Shown piece by piece: positions 35,572-46,141 of a DNA stretch of 64,000 nt; positions within the stretch are counted from its first letter, which is position 1; every line of letters starts with the position of its first letter. Source of the stretch: Bacteroidales bacterium (lineage in GTDB: Bacteria > Bacteroidota > Bacteroidia > Bacteroidales > TTA-H9); assembly GCA_030656615.1 (NCBI GenBank), contig JAUSOY010000081.1, positions 1 through 64,000 on the forward strand, in the 5' to 3' direction. Made by a program: the position numbers and the translations under genes. The notes below the pieces were generated by a model that saw nothing but the letters and a program-made list of their open reading frames with translations, did not search any database and was not told where the DNA came from.

Positions 35572-36978
35572 ATGAAAACTTATAAGGTTTTTTACCTATT
35601 TACCATCAGCATTTTTGCAGTACTGTTACTTCCAACCCTGGTGCAGGATGGAATGTTTTTAGATGGCGTTACCTATAGCTCCATCTCAAAAAATCTATCA
35701 AATGGAATCGGAAGTTTTTGGAAGCCTCATTATACCCGAATTTTGTATCCCGAATTTTACGAGCACCCACCTTTAGTCTTTGGAATTCAATCCTTGTTTT
35801 TCAGTGTTTTGGGAGATGGAATTTATACCGAGAGAATTTTCACATTACTCACCGCCATTTTGACCGCTGTAGGAATTATTTTGAACTGGCATTTATTTAC
35901 CGAAAGCAAGGATATAAAACGATTTGCATGGATTCCTGTACTCTTATGGATTAGCATACCGCTGGTTTTCTGGTCGTACCAGAACAATTTGCTCGAAAAT
36001 ACCTTGGGGGTTTTTACCATTTTTTCAATCTATTTCATATCCAAAGCCTTATTTCAACAAAGGATACTCTACTTAATACCAGGAAGTATCCTGGTTGTTT
36101 TAGCATTTTTCTCAAAAGGATTCGTCGGACTATTTCCCATAGTGGCCGTCCCAATCTATTATCTGGCATTAGAACAAAAAAGTAAAATAACCGGAATTAT
36201 ATACGGCTTTGTAAGTTTGATTCTACCGATTTCACTGATATATCTAATCTTCCTTCTTTCCCCGGAAGCCAAAGTAAATTTCGGTCATTATATACATCAG
36301 CAACTCATACCTGCCTTATCCAATCAAAGAGAAATCACTACAGAAAATCATTTGTGGATTCTATCAAAACTAATTATTGAGCTATCCTTGCCAATAATCA
36401 TTGTTATTGCCCTATTTATCAGACAGATAAAAATAAAACTTTCCATTGATAAAACTTATAATCGAATCGGAATTTACTTCATACTGTTAGGAATCTCCGC
36501 CTCATTTCCCCTTATAATTTCTCTTAAACAACGGGCATTTTATCTGATTCCTTCCATCCCGTTTTTTATCCTCGGTATAAGTTTTCTGATTCTTCCATTC
36601 CTGAAATTTCTCGAAACCCTTTCAAAACCAATTGTATTGTGGATTAATCGATTAGCGGTAGTTATTTTGCTTTTTACCTCAATTTATTCAATATTCAATA
36701 TTGGAAAGTATTCGAGGGATGAAGCCAAACTCAGGGATATTTATACACTATCAAAACATATACCGAATCAAACAATTATACAAACCACTCCGAAAATTTG
36801 GAACGATTGGGCGTTTGTTGCGTACATGAGCCGGATAGGTGATTTAAGTCTTGATACCGACAACGAACACACCTATTATCTGTGCCTAAAAAATGATAAA
36901 GTGTTTAATGGTATTGATGAAAAATATACAAAACTGGAATTAGATTTAAAGCTTTATGTTTTGTTAAAACAAAAATAA
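35572..36978 (+). CDS. GT39-type membrane glycosyltransferase
   Basis: A 468-residue integral membrane protein with roughly 10-12 helices. The first periplasmic loop carries the acidic pair in LVQDGMFLDGVTYSSISKNL (about 20-40), and the second has HYTRILYPEFYEHPPL with the His-Pro motif, which together match the GT39/ArnT/PMT family of polyprenyl-phosphate-sugar-dependent transferases. It likely transfers a sugar to a lipid or protein outside the inner membrane. Partner genes are not adjacent, so the acceptor is unknown. Confidence 0.8.
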   Translation: MKTYKVFYLFTISIFAVLLLPTLVQDGMFLDGVTYSSISKNLSNGIGSFWKPHYTRILYPEFYEHPPLVFGIQSLFFSVLGDGIYTERIFTLLTAILTAVGIILNWHLFTESKDIKRFAWIPVLLWISIPLVFWSYQNNLLENTLGVFTIFSIYFISKALFQQRILYLIPGSILVVLAFFSKGFVGLFPIVAVPIYYLALEQKSKITGIIYGFVSLILPISLIYLIFLLSPEAKVNFGHYIHQQLIPALSNQREITTENHLWILSKLIIELSLPIIIVIALFIRQIKIKLSIDKTYNRIGIYFILLGISASFPLIISLKQRAFYLIPSIPFFILGISFLILPFLKFLETLSKPIVLWINRLAVVILLFTSIYSIFNIGKYSRDEAKLRDIYTLSKHIPNQTIIQTTPKIWNDWAFVAYMSRIGDLSLDTDNEHTYYLCLKNDKVFNGIDEKYTKLELDLKLYVLLKQK

Positions 36979-37319
36979 TCACGAATATTCCTTAAAGGCT
37001 AATTTTCTGATATTTAGAAAAGCACTCACATTCCAAGTTGTGTTTCGAATTGCATAAACGAAAATATTACGATTGAAAGTAGCCGTTTTTCATCACGTTT
37101 AGTGAATTTTTAAAAATCAAATGTATATTTGTATAATAGGTAAAGTTTTTAACTTTACAGCTAATACAACAATAAAGAGGAAGAGAAATAACAAAGGTCT
37201 GGAGAGAAATTTCCTGACTAAGCAAGATAATATACAAACTGGTAAAGCATATATTATAAATTATAATTCTTTAATTTTTAACCGTTTCATTATTGATTTC
37301 AGCACTTAATCTGAGTAAA
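36979..37319 (+). promoter_or_regulatory. Upstream region of the alpha-2-macroglobulin operon with a -7 box and 5' hairpin
   Basis: About 340 bases without a gene. TATATTTG at 37124-37131 matches TAnnTTTG; expected start near 37137. An 8-bp perfect hairpin with a TTT loop (37140-37147 with 37151-37158) would form at the very 5' end of the transcript, followed by a leader of about 160 bases. A short frame of 62 codons starting at 37121 overlaps the promoter and is rejected. Confidence 0.5.
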
Positions 37320-40300
37320 ATGAAAAATAAAAAGTACTTTTTAGGCGCTCTGGGTCTGGTTATTATCCTGGTAGCAGCATATTTTGTTTTCGGAAAGAAA
37401 CAAGAAAGAATCCCATTCAATCCGGCATTTGCGAGCTATATTTCGGCGTATACGTCGGGTAATATTTCAAAGGAAAGCATTATCTGTATCCGACTGGCCA
37501 ATGAGCTTTCAGATGAGGAAATGAAAAAGTTAGGCGATACCCCTTTATTCAGGTTTTCGCCTTCCATCAAGGGCAGAACAATATGGAGAGATGGATATAC
37601 GATTGAATTTTTGCCTGACAAATCCCTGAAATCGGGAGAATCATATTATGGGGAATTCCTGCTTCACAAAATTATGCCAACGCCCAAAGACTTGAAGGTA
37701 TTTCCCTTCGACTTTCAGATTATTCAGCAATCGTTTGATGTAAGCATTGAAGGAATGAAAGCTTTTGATAAAAAAACACTCGAATGGCAAAGGCTTTATG
37801 GCGTAATTCAAACGGCAGACGTAGAAAACCCGGAGGATATTCATAAAATCATTCATGCTAAACAAAATAAAAAATCACTCCCCATTCATTGGGAATTCGA
37901 TGGTAACAGGAAAAACTTTCGATTCACTGTCGACAGCATCGTACGAGCGGAGCAAGCATCTACGGTTGTACTGGAATGGAATGGAAAAGCCATTAATGTC
38001 GATTTAATTGGCAATAAAGAAATAAACGTTCCGGCACTCGGCGATTTTATTCTCACCGACAATAAAGTATTTTATGAACCCGATCAATATCTGCTTTTGC
38101 AATTTTCGGATCCCTTACTCGAAAATCAAAATCTGGATGGTCTTATCCGCATCGGTCAAATATCAAATCTACAGTTTACTATTATTGATAACGAAATCAG
38201 AGTATATGCTCCCCAGCGTCTTATTGGTACTCAGGACGTATTTATCGATGCGGGTATACAAAATATTTTACGGTATAAACTTAAGGAAGCCATTCAGTTT
38301 ACGGCAACTTTTGAAGAAATTATGCCCGCAGTGCGGCTTATAAATACGGGGGTCATTCTACCCAATACGGGTAATCTGGCTTTTCCCTTCGAAGCTGCCA
38401 ATTTAAAGGCTGTTGATGTCAAGGTGATAAAAATCTTCGAAAACAATATCAAACAATTCTTACAGGTAAATTCACTCAATGGATCCGATGAACTCAGGCG
38501 GGTAGGTTCTGTGGTTGCAAAAAAAACAATAAATCTGGATGGAGATAAGCTGCTGGATTTACACAAATGGAATCAATTTTCGTTGGATTTAAACGACTTA
38601 ATAAAAAATGAACCCGGAGCTATTTATCAGATTTCCATAGGATTCAAACAAGAATATTCCTTATACAATTGTATAAGTACAACAGGTACAACCTCAAATA
38701 GCGATGAAGATTCAGATGAGGACAGTTATTACGAAGAAGAAGGATATTATAGCGATGACTATAATAACTACTATTACCCAAGGGGTTACCGCTGGAATCA
38801 GAAAGATAATCCTTGTCATGTATCATATTATACCGGAGATCGGTGGATAAAACAAAACGTTCTGGCATCTAACCTTGGCCTGATCGCTAAAAAAGGAAGT
38901 GGTGATAAAATGCTCTTTGTTGTAAATGACTTAAAAACAACAAAACCCATTGGTAATGCTACTTTAGAAATTTACAATTATCAAAACCAATTGATAGCCA
39001 AAGGCAATACAAATAGTGATGGGCTGGCAGAAATCAGCATTAAACAAATTCCGTATCTCTTAATCGCTTCCGATGGAGCACAAAAAGCCTATTTACGGCT
39101 GGATGATGGCTCATCATTGTCGTTAAGTAAATTCGATATTTCCGGTGATATCATTCAGGAAGGCATCAAGGGATTTATTTATGCCGAACGCAGTGTATGG
39201 CGTCCGGGAGATACGCTTCATCTGATGTTTATGCTTGAAGATAAGCTAAAATCCATACCGGCCCAACACCCTGTATCACTGGAATTATACAATCCAATGG
39301 GTCAATTGGTAAAAAAGATGATCCGTACCGAATCAATCCAAGGCATCTACAATTTCCGAACGTACACCTCCTCCGAAGCCCCAACCGGCACATGGAATGT
39401 GAAAATAAAAATTGGAGGTGCCTTCTTCCAGAAGAGTATCCGTATTGAAACCATCATGCCCAATCGCCTAAAAATTAATCTTGATTTTGGTGAAGGGCTG
39501 TATAAAGACAAAAATGTAAATGGAACGCTGCAGGTTCTTTGGTTGCACGGTGCAGCAGCTAAAAACCTGAATGCCAAAATAGAAGCCACGCTAACCAAAA
39601 CAAAAACGAGCTTCAAAAAATATCCCGATTATTCCTTCGACGATCCCACACGAGCATTTGAAGGAGAAACCAAGACGATATTTGATAACGCCATCGATGA
39701 AAACGGCAAGGCCAAAATTACTGCCGAATTCAATACTGAAAATGCTCCTGGAATGTTGAATGCCATTTTTGTTACACGCATTTTTGAACCCGGTGGAAGT
39801 TTCAGCATCGATAAAATGAATGTGCCGTATTATCCGTATAATTCATTTATCGGTATAAATATTCCATCCGTCGAAAAATCGCGCCAAACTCTTGTAACCG
39901 ATAAAAATTATCCGGTAGATATCATTTCTGTTGATCAACAAGGAAGACTTTTACCGGGCACTAAAACCGTGGAAGTACAATTGTATAAAATTGAATGGCG
40001 TTGGTGGTGGGATCGTTCCGACGAAGACCTGACAAATTACAACACCTCGGCTTACCACAAGCCCATCAAACGCGAATTACTAACCCTAAACAATGGAGAG
40101 GGAAAATACAATCTTAAGATTAATTATCCGGAATGGGGCAGATATTTACTTCGTGTTTGTGACAATCAGGGTGGTCATGCCAGTGCAAAGTCTTTCTATG
40201 TAGATTGGGGCAGCGAATATGCACACATGTCTAAAGACCAGCCGGGAGGTGCTACTATGCTCAGTTTTACCTCCGACAAAAGCAATTATAATGTTGGCGA

Positions 40301-42857
40301 AAATGTAGTCCTTACCATTCCCACAGGAAACGAAGGACGAGCATTTATTAGCATAGAATCCGGATCAAGAATAATACAAACGCATTGGGTAAATGTGACC
40401 ACAGGACAGACAAAATTTGAATTTAAAGCCACACAGGAAATGACTCCCAATGTGTATGTAAATGTAAGTCTCCTCCAGCCACATGCACAAACGCTGAACG
40501 ATCTTCCCATACGGATGTATGGAATTATACCCCTTATGATAGAAGACCCGGCAACAAAGCTGCAGCCAATAATTACGATGAACGAAGTCCTGAGGCCCGA
40601 AGAAAAAACGAGTATCTCTGTTTCTGAGAAAAATGGTAAAGAAATGAGCTATACCATTGCCATTGTTGATGAAGGCCTGCTTGATTTAACACGTTTTAAA
40701 ACACCGGATCCATGGAATAATTTTTATGCCCGTGAAGCACTTGGTGTTAAAACTTGGGATTTATATGATAATGTTATTGGCGCCTGGGCAGCACAACTGG
40801 CACGAATGTTCAGCATTGGTGGCGATGATTATAAACGACCCAAAGACGATAAAAAAGCAAAACGTTTTAAACCGGTTGTAATTTCACTCGGGCCATTTCA
40901 TTTAGAAAAAGGACAAAAGAAAACACACAAATTTACTATTCCACAATATATTGGTTCCATACGGGCCATGGTGGTAGCCGGATATGAGGGAACATATGGT
41001 TCTGCCGAAAAAACTGTTCCCGTTCGTAAACCATTAATGTTGCTGGCAACTTTGCCCAGGGTGATTGGTCCGGGTGAAACTGTTAGTTTGCCTGTAAACA
41101 TTTTCGCCATGGAAAAAAACATGCGTAATGTTACAGTTGAAGTTCAAGCGAATCCACTATTCAGCATTATTGGCGATAATAGCACTCAGGTTCAATTTAC
41201 AGAAGTGGGTGACAAGATGGTCAATTTCGAATTGAAAGCCAAATCATCACCCGGAATAGGAAAAGTTAAGATTGTTGCCAGAAGTGGGTCAGAAAAGGCC
41301 GAATATGAGGTAGAAATCGATGTTCGGAATCCAAATCCATACATCACCAACGTCATTGATACCATCATTGAAGCCGGACAGACTGTTTCATTGGGATACA
41401 TACCTGTTGGAATGACTGGTACAAATAAAGGCTTATTGGAAGTATCGTCATTTCCACCCATCAACCTTGGAAAACGAATCGATTATCTTGTTCAATATCC
41501 ATACGGATGTGTAGAACAAACGACATCTTCCGTGTTTCCGCAGCTCTTCCTATCGCAATTTATGGAACTTTCCACGGCTAGAAAATCAGAAACTGAGTAT
41601 AATGTTAAGGCAGGCATATTGCGGCTTTCCACATTCCAAATACCCGATGGTGGCCTGGCATATTGGCCGGGTTCAAATCAATCCGATGAATGGTCGACCA
41701 CTTACGCCGGGCATTTCATGATTGAAGCTCAAATGCTGGGTTATAATCTTCCTCCAGCCTTTATGGATCAATGGAAGAGATTTCAGAAAAAACAAGCTAC
41801 CAATTGGAGTTTAAGTCCTTACGAACGATCAACCTTAGTACAGGCTTACCGTTTGTATACCCTTGCTCTTGCAAAAGCGCCTGAATTGGGAGCAATGAAT
41901 CGGCTAAAAGAGCAAACCGGACTTTCGGTTGAGTCGAGCTGGTGCCTGGCAGCAGCGTATCAATTGGCGGGTCAGCCCGAAGTAGCCAAAGCAATTACTG
42001 CTAAAATTACTACAACGGTTAAAAAGTACACCGAATTAGGCACTTCCTACGGCTCAGACCTCCGCGACAAAGCAATGATATTGGATGCCTTGTCATTAAT
42101 GGGTGAGAAGAGTAAAGCAGCTCCTCTTATGAAAGAAATATCCGGACAACTGAGTAGTCCTGAATGGTTGAGTACTCAAACGACTGCATATTGCCTTGTA
42201 GCTCTTGCAAAATTCATCCATAAAAACAGTATTTCTGATAAGTTGAGTTTCACCAGTAAAATCAATAATGAGTCACTAAAAATAAACACATCCTCCCCTT
42301 TTTCACAAACCAATTTCACCATTAAAAACACGAATAAGGGACACATAGAAATTAAAAATACGGGTAAGGGGATGATATTTGCACGAATCCTCCTGACCGG
42401 TCAGCCTGAAACGGGACAAAGTCAGGGCAGCGCCGAAAATAATTTAAAAATTGATGTCGTGTACCGATCAATGGACGGCAAAGAAATCAATGTAGAAAAA
42501 CTACAGCAAGGCAGCGATTTTATGGCCGAAGTAACGGTTTTCAATCCGGGTATCCGTGGAAATTATGAACAAATGGCATTATCCCAGATTTTCCCTTCGG
42601 GATGGGAAATCCATAATTCCCGGTTATTTGGAAATGAAAATGGAATAAAATCATCTCCGGCAACCTATCAGGATATTCGAGATGACCGCGTTTATACGTA
42701 TTTCAACATCAATAAAAACCAAAAACTTATGTATTATGTTCTGCTGAATGCAAGCTATACAGGACGGTTTTTCATGCCATCCACCCAATGCGAAGCCATG
42801 TACGATGCAAGCATTAATGCCCGGGTACCCGGGAAATGGGTAGAAGTGGTAAAATGA
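37320..42857 (+). CDS. Bacterial alpha-2-macroglobulin family protein
   Basis: A 1845-residue periplasm-facing protein anchored by an N-terminal helix (about 5-24, no lipobox Cys). Multiple beta domains (MG-type) precede the thioester domain, where YGCVEQT (about residue 1395) contains the Cys and Gln that form the reactive thioester used to trap proteases. A bait-like region is expected around 880-1000. An Asp/Glu/Tyr-rich insert lies at about 465-490 (DSDEDSYYEEEGYYSDDYNN), which is unusual. The gene ends in an ATGA overlap with the PBP1C gene, the classic YfhM/PbpC pairing thought to link protease defence to cell-wall repair. Confidence 0.92.
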   Translation: MKNKKYFLGALGLVIILVAAYFVFGKKQERIPFNPAFASYISAYTSGNISKESIICIRLANELSDEEMKKLGDTPLFRFSPSIKGRTIWRDGYTIEFLPDKSLKSGESYYGEFLLHKIMPTPKDLKVFPFDFQIIQQSFDVSIEGMKAFDKKTLEWQRLYGVIQTADVENPEDIHKIIHAKQNKKSLPIHWEFDGNRKNFRFTVDSIVRAEQASTVVLEWNGKAINVDLIGNKEINVPALGDFILTDNKVFYEPDQYLLLQFSDPLLENQNLDGLIRIGQISNLQFTIIDNEIRVYAPQRLIGTQDVFIDAGIQNILRYKLKEAIQFTATFEEIMPAVRLINTGVILPNTGNLAFPFEAANLKAVDVKVIKIFENNIKQFLQVNSLNGSDELRRVGSVVAKKTINLDGDKLLDLHKWNQFSLDLNDLIKNEPGAIYQISIGFKQEYSLYNCISTTGTTSNSDEDSDEDSYYEEEGYYSDDYNNYYYPRGYRWNQKDNPCHVSYYTGDRWIKQNVLASNLGLIAKKGSGDKMLFVVNDLKTTKPIGNATLEIYNYQNQLIAKGNTNSDGLAEISIKQIPYLLIASDGAQKAYLRLDDGSSLSLSKFDISGDIIQEGIKGFIYAERSVWRPGDTLHLMFMLEDKLKSIPAQHPVSLELYNPMGQLVKKMIRTESIQGIYNFRTYTSSEAPTGTWNVKIKIGGAFFQKSIRIETIMPNRLKINLDFGEGLYKDKNVNGTLQVLWLHGAAAKNLNAKIEATLTKTKTSFKKYPDYSFDDPTRAFEGETKTIFDNAIDENGKAKITAEFNTENAPGMLNAIFVTRIFEPGGSFSIDKMNVPYYPYNSFIGINIPSVEKSRQTLVTDKNYPVDIISVDQQGRLLPGTKTVEVQLYKIEWRWWWDRSDEDLTNYNTSAYHKPIKRELLTLNNGEGKYNLKINYPEWGRYLLRVCDNQGGHASAKSFYVDWGSEYAHMSKDQPGGATMLSFTSDKSNYNVGENVVLTIPTGNEGRAFISIESGSRIIQTHWVNVTTGQTKFEFKATQEMTPNVYVNVSLLQPHAQTLNDLPIRMYGIIPLMIEDPATKLQPIITMNEVLRPEEKTSISVSEKNGKEMSYTIAIVDEGLLDLTRFKTPDPWNNFYAREALGVKTWDLYDNVIGAWAAQLARMFSIGGDDYKRPKDDKKAKRFKPVVISLGPFHLEKGQKKTHKFTIPQYIGSIRAMVVAGYEGTYGSAEKTVPVRKPLMLLATLPRVIGPGETVSLPVNIFAMEKNMRNVTVEVQANPLFSIIGDNSTQVQFTEVGDKMVNFELKAKSSPGIGKVKIVARSGSEKAEYEVEIDVRNPNPYITNVIDTIIEAGQTVSLGYIPVGMTGTNKGLLEVSSFPPINLGKRIDYLVQYPYGCVEQTTSSVFPQLFLSQFMELSTARKSETEYNVKAGILRLSTFQIPDGGLAYWPGSNQSDEWSTTYAGHFMIEAQMLGYNLPPAFMDQWKRFQKKQATNWSLSPYERSTLVQAYRLYTLALAKAPELGAMNRLKEQTGLSVESSWCLAAAYQLAGQPEVAKAITAKITTTVKKYTELGTSYGSDLRDKAMILDALSLMGEKSKAAPLMKEISGQLSSPEWLSTQTTAYCLVALAKFIHKNSISDKLSFTSKINNESLKINTSSPFSQTNFTIKNTNKGHIEIKNTGKGMIFARILLTGQPETGQSQGSAENNLKIDVVYRSMDGKEINVEKLQQGSDFMAEVTVFNPGIRGNYEQMALSQIFPSGWEIHNSRLFGNENGIKSSPATYQDIRDDRVYTYFNINKNQKLMYYVLLNASYTGRFFMPSTQCEAMYDASINARVPGKWVEVVK

Positions 42858-45271
42858 AAAAAATAACTGCTTTTATCGCTAAACATAAGCGTGGTATAAT
42901 CATAGTTGTTGCTTTGCCACTGGTTTTTTTTCTGTTGATGAGGGTAATTCTTCCAAATCCTATCTTCGATACACCCGTATGTTTGGTGGCCGAAGATAAG
43001 GATGGGGCTTTGTTAGGGGCATATATTGCCAGTGATGGTCAATGGCGTTTTCCGTGTAATCCACAAATTCCTGATAAGTATCTACAGGCTTCACTCTGCT
43101 TTGAAGACAAACGATTTTTTTCGCATTTCGGTATCGATTTTCTGGCTACCGGAAGAGCCATCGTACAAAATACCCGTGCACTAAAAAAGGTAAGTGGAGG
43201 CAGTACTATAACCATGCAGGTTGCCAGATTGGCCAGAAATAAGCCAAGAAATCTTTTCCAAAAAATCATTGAAATGGGTTTAGCCGTATATATTGAGCTT
43301 ACCCATTCGAAAGATGAAATATTTGCACTTTATGCCTGGCAAGCTCCATTCGGCGCAAATGTCGTTGGTTTGGATGCTGCCGCATGGAGATATTTCGGCA
43401 GAAAACCGGAACAACTATCATGGGGCGAAGCGGCTTGTCTTGCCGTGCTCCCCAATAGCCCTTCCCTGATTCATCCTGGTAAAAATCGCCAATTGCTCAA
43501 ATCAAAAAGAGATTTTTTACTGACAAAGATGCGCGATAAAGGAATCATTGACTCCATAACCTGTACAATTTCCCAGCTTGAACCTTTACCGGACAGACCC
43601 TTACCCCTACCTCAACAAGCCACACAACTTCTCAATCGTATTTATGCCAACGATTATAATCCGAAGGCACCGGAAACGGCAAAATACACAACAACCATAG
43701 ATGCTGCCTTGCAACAACAAGTTATAAATATTTTACAGAGGCATAGTGCAATATGGAGTGCCAACGGAATACATAATGGAGCAGTATTGGTCCTGGATGT
43801 TGAAACAGGTAATACCATCGCATATGTTGGTAATATTTCAACAGGAGAAAAGGGTACACACAATAATGAAGTAGATGTAATAATGGCTCCAAGAAGCCCC
43901 GGCAGCACGCTTAAGCCACTTCTTTTTTCAGCCATGTTAAGCGATGGTTTGATCCTTCCAACGAGTCTTATTCCTGATATCCCTACACAAATTGCCGGTT
44001 ACGCTCCAAAAAACTTTAATTTGGATTACGATGGTGCCGTACCTGCCAGAATTGCTCTTTCTCGTTCGCTAAATGTTCCCGCCATTCGGATGTTGAGAAT
44101 GTACGGTGTTGAACGCTTTCATCTGACGTTAAAACGAATGGGAATGAGTACGCTCAATAAACCGGCAAGTCATTACGGACTTTCATTAATATTGGGAGGA
44201 AGTGAAACAAGCCTGTGGGAATTATGTGGAATTTATTCGAGTATGGCCCGAATACTGAACCATTATGGTGCCCACAGCGGGCGCTACGATAAAAACGACT
44301 GGCATATGCCGCTGTATTTAAAAAACACTGTCTCACAAAACCAAAAGGATGACATTAAAACACCATTGGACGAAAGTTTTTTCATTAATGCAGGATCCAT
44401 CTGGTCTACTTTCGAGGCAATGGACGAACTGATGCGACCGGGTGAAGAAGCTATTTGGAGGGATTTAAATATTACTAAGAAGGTTGCCTGGAAAACCGGA
44501 ACCAGTTTTGGTTTCAGAGATGCGTGGGCTATTGGATGTACACCAAAATATATTGTGGGCGTTTGGGTGGGTAACGCTGATGGTGAAGGACGCCCCGGGC
44601 TTACTGGCATTTCAGCGGCTGCCCCCGTTATGTTTGATATTTTTTCGCTGCTACCCACATTTAAATGGTTTGATATGCCATACGACGATTTGATAAAAGT
44701 TCCTGTATGCAGCCAAAGTGGACACAGGGCATTACCGATATGCGAAAATCAGGATTCACTATGGATTCCACGCTCAGGCTTAAAATCAATGCCTTGTCCG
44801 TACTATCAGATTATCCATCTGGATGCCACCGAAAAATGGCGTGTTCATAGCGATTGTGAATCTCCGTCAAATATGATTTCAAAATCGTGGTTCGTTCTGC
44901 CGCCAGCCATGGAATGGTATTATAAAACGAAAAATCAGAATTACAAAGTTCTTCCTGATTTCCGAAGAGACTGTGCTCAAATCAATACGAGTGATCTTGC
45001 GATGGAAATTATTTACCCGAAAGAAGCGACAAAAATATATGTGCCCTTGGAAATTGATGGACTTCCAGGAAAAACAATATTTGAAGTGGCTCACCGGAAC
45101 TCATCGGCCACAATTTATTGGCATATCGACGGGCAATATCTTGGATCCACCAAGAACTTCCACCAAATGGCTTTATATCCTTCCGCAGGTAAACATGTAC
45201 TCAGTCTGGTAGATGAATATGGTGGAAGAATTGAGCAGAACTTTGAAATACTAAACAGAAAACAGCCTTAA
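42854..45271 (+). CDS. pbpC: Penicillin-binding protein 1C
   Basis: An 805-residue bifunctional cell-wall synthase. After an N-terminal transmembrane helix (about 15-35) comes the GT51 transglycosylase domain with the catalytic Glu in CFEDKRFFSHFGID (about 82-95), then the transpeptidase domain with nucleophile Ser in PGSTLKP, SRSLNVP as SxN-type motif and KTGTSFGFRDAW as the KTG box, and a C-terminal PBP1C-specific beta domain with PVCSQSGHRALPICEN and KIYVPLEIDG. It starts 4 bases within the macroglobulin stop (ATGA), so translation is coupled. Confidence 0.93.
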   Translation: MKKITAFIAKHKRGIIIVVALPLVFFLLMRVILPNPIFDTPVCLVAEDKDGALLGAYIASDGQWRFPCNPQIPDKYLQASLCFEDKRFFSHFGIDFLATGRAIVQNTRALKKVSGGSTITMQVARLARNKPRNLFQKIIEMGLAVYIELTHSKDEIFALYAWQAPFGANVVGLDAAAWRYFGRKPEQLSWGEAACLAVLPNSPSLIHPGKNRQLLKSKRDFLLTKMRDKGIIDSITCTISQLEPLPDRPLPLPQQATQLLNRIYANDYNPKAPETAKYTTTIDAALQQQVINILQRHSAIWSANGIHNGAVLVLDVETGNTIAYVGNISTGEKGTHNNEVDVIMAPRSPGSTLKPLLFSAMLSDGLILPTSLIPDIPTQIAGYAPKNFNLDYDGAVPARIALSRSLNVPAIRMLRMYGVERFHLTLKRMGMSTLNKPASHYGLSLILGGSETSLWELCGIYSSMARILNHYGAHSGRYDKNDWHMPLYLKNTVSQNQKDDIKTPLDESFFINAGSIWSTFEAMDELMRPGEEAIWRDLNITKKVAWKTGTSFGFRDAWAIGCTPKYIVGVWVGNADGEGRPGLTGISAAAPVMFDIFSLLPTFKWFDMPYDDLIKVPVCSQSGHRALPICENQDSLWIPRSGLKSMPCPYYQIIHLDATEKWRVHSDCESPSNMISKSWFVLPPAMEWYYKTKNQNYKVLPDFRRDCAQINTSDLAMEIIYPKEATKIYVPLEIDGLPGKTIFEVAHRNSSATIYWHIDGQYLGSTKNFHQMALYPSAGKHVLSLVDEYGGRIEQNFEILNRKQP

Positions 45272-45341
45272 AATGGGTCGTTGAAATTATAATTTCATCC
45301 TGATTATCAGAAGTAAATCCCGAAGACTAAGCACTAATACC

Positions 45342-45839
45342 CTACATTTTAAACTGCAAACTACCGTTTGGACACTCAACAACACATTTCAGGCATTTTG
45401 AACAGGTATAACTATCGCCCGGCCTTTCCTTTTGAGATTTGTATAGACTATACTTAATGGGTTCCATTGAAACGATATAACAAGCTTTATCACATATTCC
45501 ACAGGTCTTACAACTTTCCGTCTTTAATTGTATTCTGAATAGGGAAAACTTATTCAACCAGCCGGAAATCCATGCGATGGGACAGCCAATTTTGTGATAT
45601 TGATACATCTGCCTCATCTTACCCGAACCACTTAAACTCATCATTATCTCCATTATCAGTCCCATAGGACAGCCCCACCGGCAAAAGACCTTTCCAAAAA
45701 TAATCCCAAGAACCACTCCAATTAGCAATATATACCATAGCGAAACATTAAAATATGATACAGCCACATACGTCGATATCCCAATAATTGCAAGAATTAT
45801 GAAGCGTGAATGAACAAGGGTTTTTAGAGTTTTCTGCAT
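45342..45839 (-). CDS. Membrane 4Fe-4S protein (NapH/Fer4_5 type)
   Basis: A 165-residue protein with two N-terminal helices (about 12-50), the conserved FCRWGCPMGLIMEI motif of NapH/NosR-like Fer4_5 proteins (about 52-65), and two C-terminal ferredoxin clusters, CKTCGICDKAC (about 110-120) and CSKCLKCVVECP (about 144-155). It can pass electrons from a membrane quinone or similar donor to a periplasmic or cytoplasmic partner. It lies about 300 bases downstream of the DUF302 gene on the same strand, with a hairpin between, so it may or may not belong to the peptide-modification cluster. Confidence 0.83.
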   Translation of the reverse strand: MQKTLKTLVHSRFIILAIIGISTYVAVSYFNVSLWYILLIGVVLGIIFGKVFCRWGCPMGLIMEIMMSLSGSGKMRQMYQYHKIGCPIAWISGWLNKFSLFRIQLKTESCKTCGICDKACYIVSMEPIKYSLYKSQKERPGDSYTCSKCLKCVVECPNGSLQFKM

Positions 45840-45885
45840 ATTCTTTCGGATAATTTATTAATAATAAGACTGTTATAAGATTATT

Positions 45886-45913
45886 TTTGGAAGCTTCTGT
45901 TCCAGCTTCCAAA
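45886..45913. repeat. Perfect 10-bp hairpin between DUF302 and 4Fe-4S genes
   Basis: Arms 45886-45895 and 45904-45913 enclose an 8-base loop. It lacks a T run on either strand, so it is not a clear terminator; it could be a processing or regulatory site. Confidence 0.55.
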
Positions 45914-46141
45914 TGATAAAAGCATCAATAATATTTCAATCTTAAGAACACTCATGGGTTCATTCCAAACATAGTTCGGCCGGAATGACGAAAATATCAA
46001 CTTCGCCTCTCGAAAAAAGCAATTCTCAAAATTGTAACAATAATTAAGCAGCTGATAAACCGCTACTTAAGTGCAAAATCCGCAAAGCCAATAAATGCTA
46101 ACGAAAAATGGAAAACATTAAAAAAACGAATTCGCCATTTT
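45914..46141. other. Remainder of the gap before DUF302
   Basis: AT-rich spacer with no convincing gene or RNA. Confidence 0.45.

Noticed and set aside
37121..37309. 62-codon plus-strand frame before the macroglobulin gene
   Set aside because: Its start lies in the -7 promoter box and its composition is not gene-like.
45282..45297. 16-base palindrome TGAAATTATAATTTCA
   Set aside because: AT-only symmetry in a convergent gap; could be chance.
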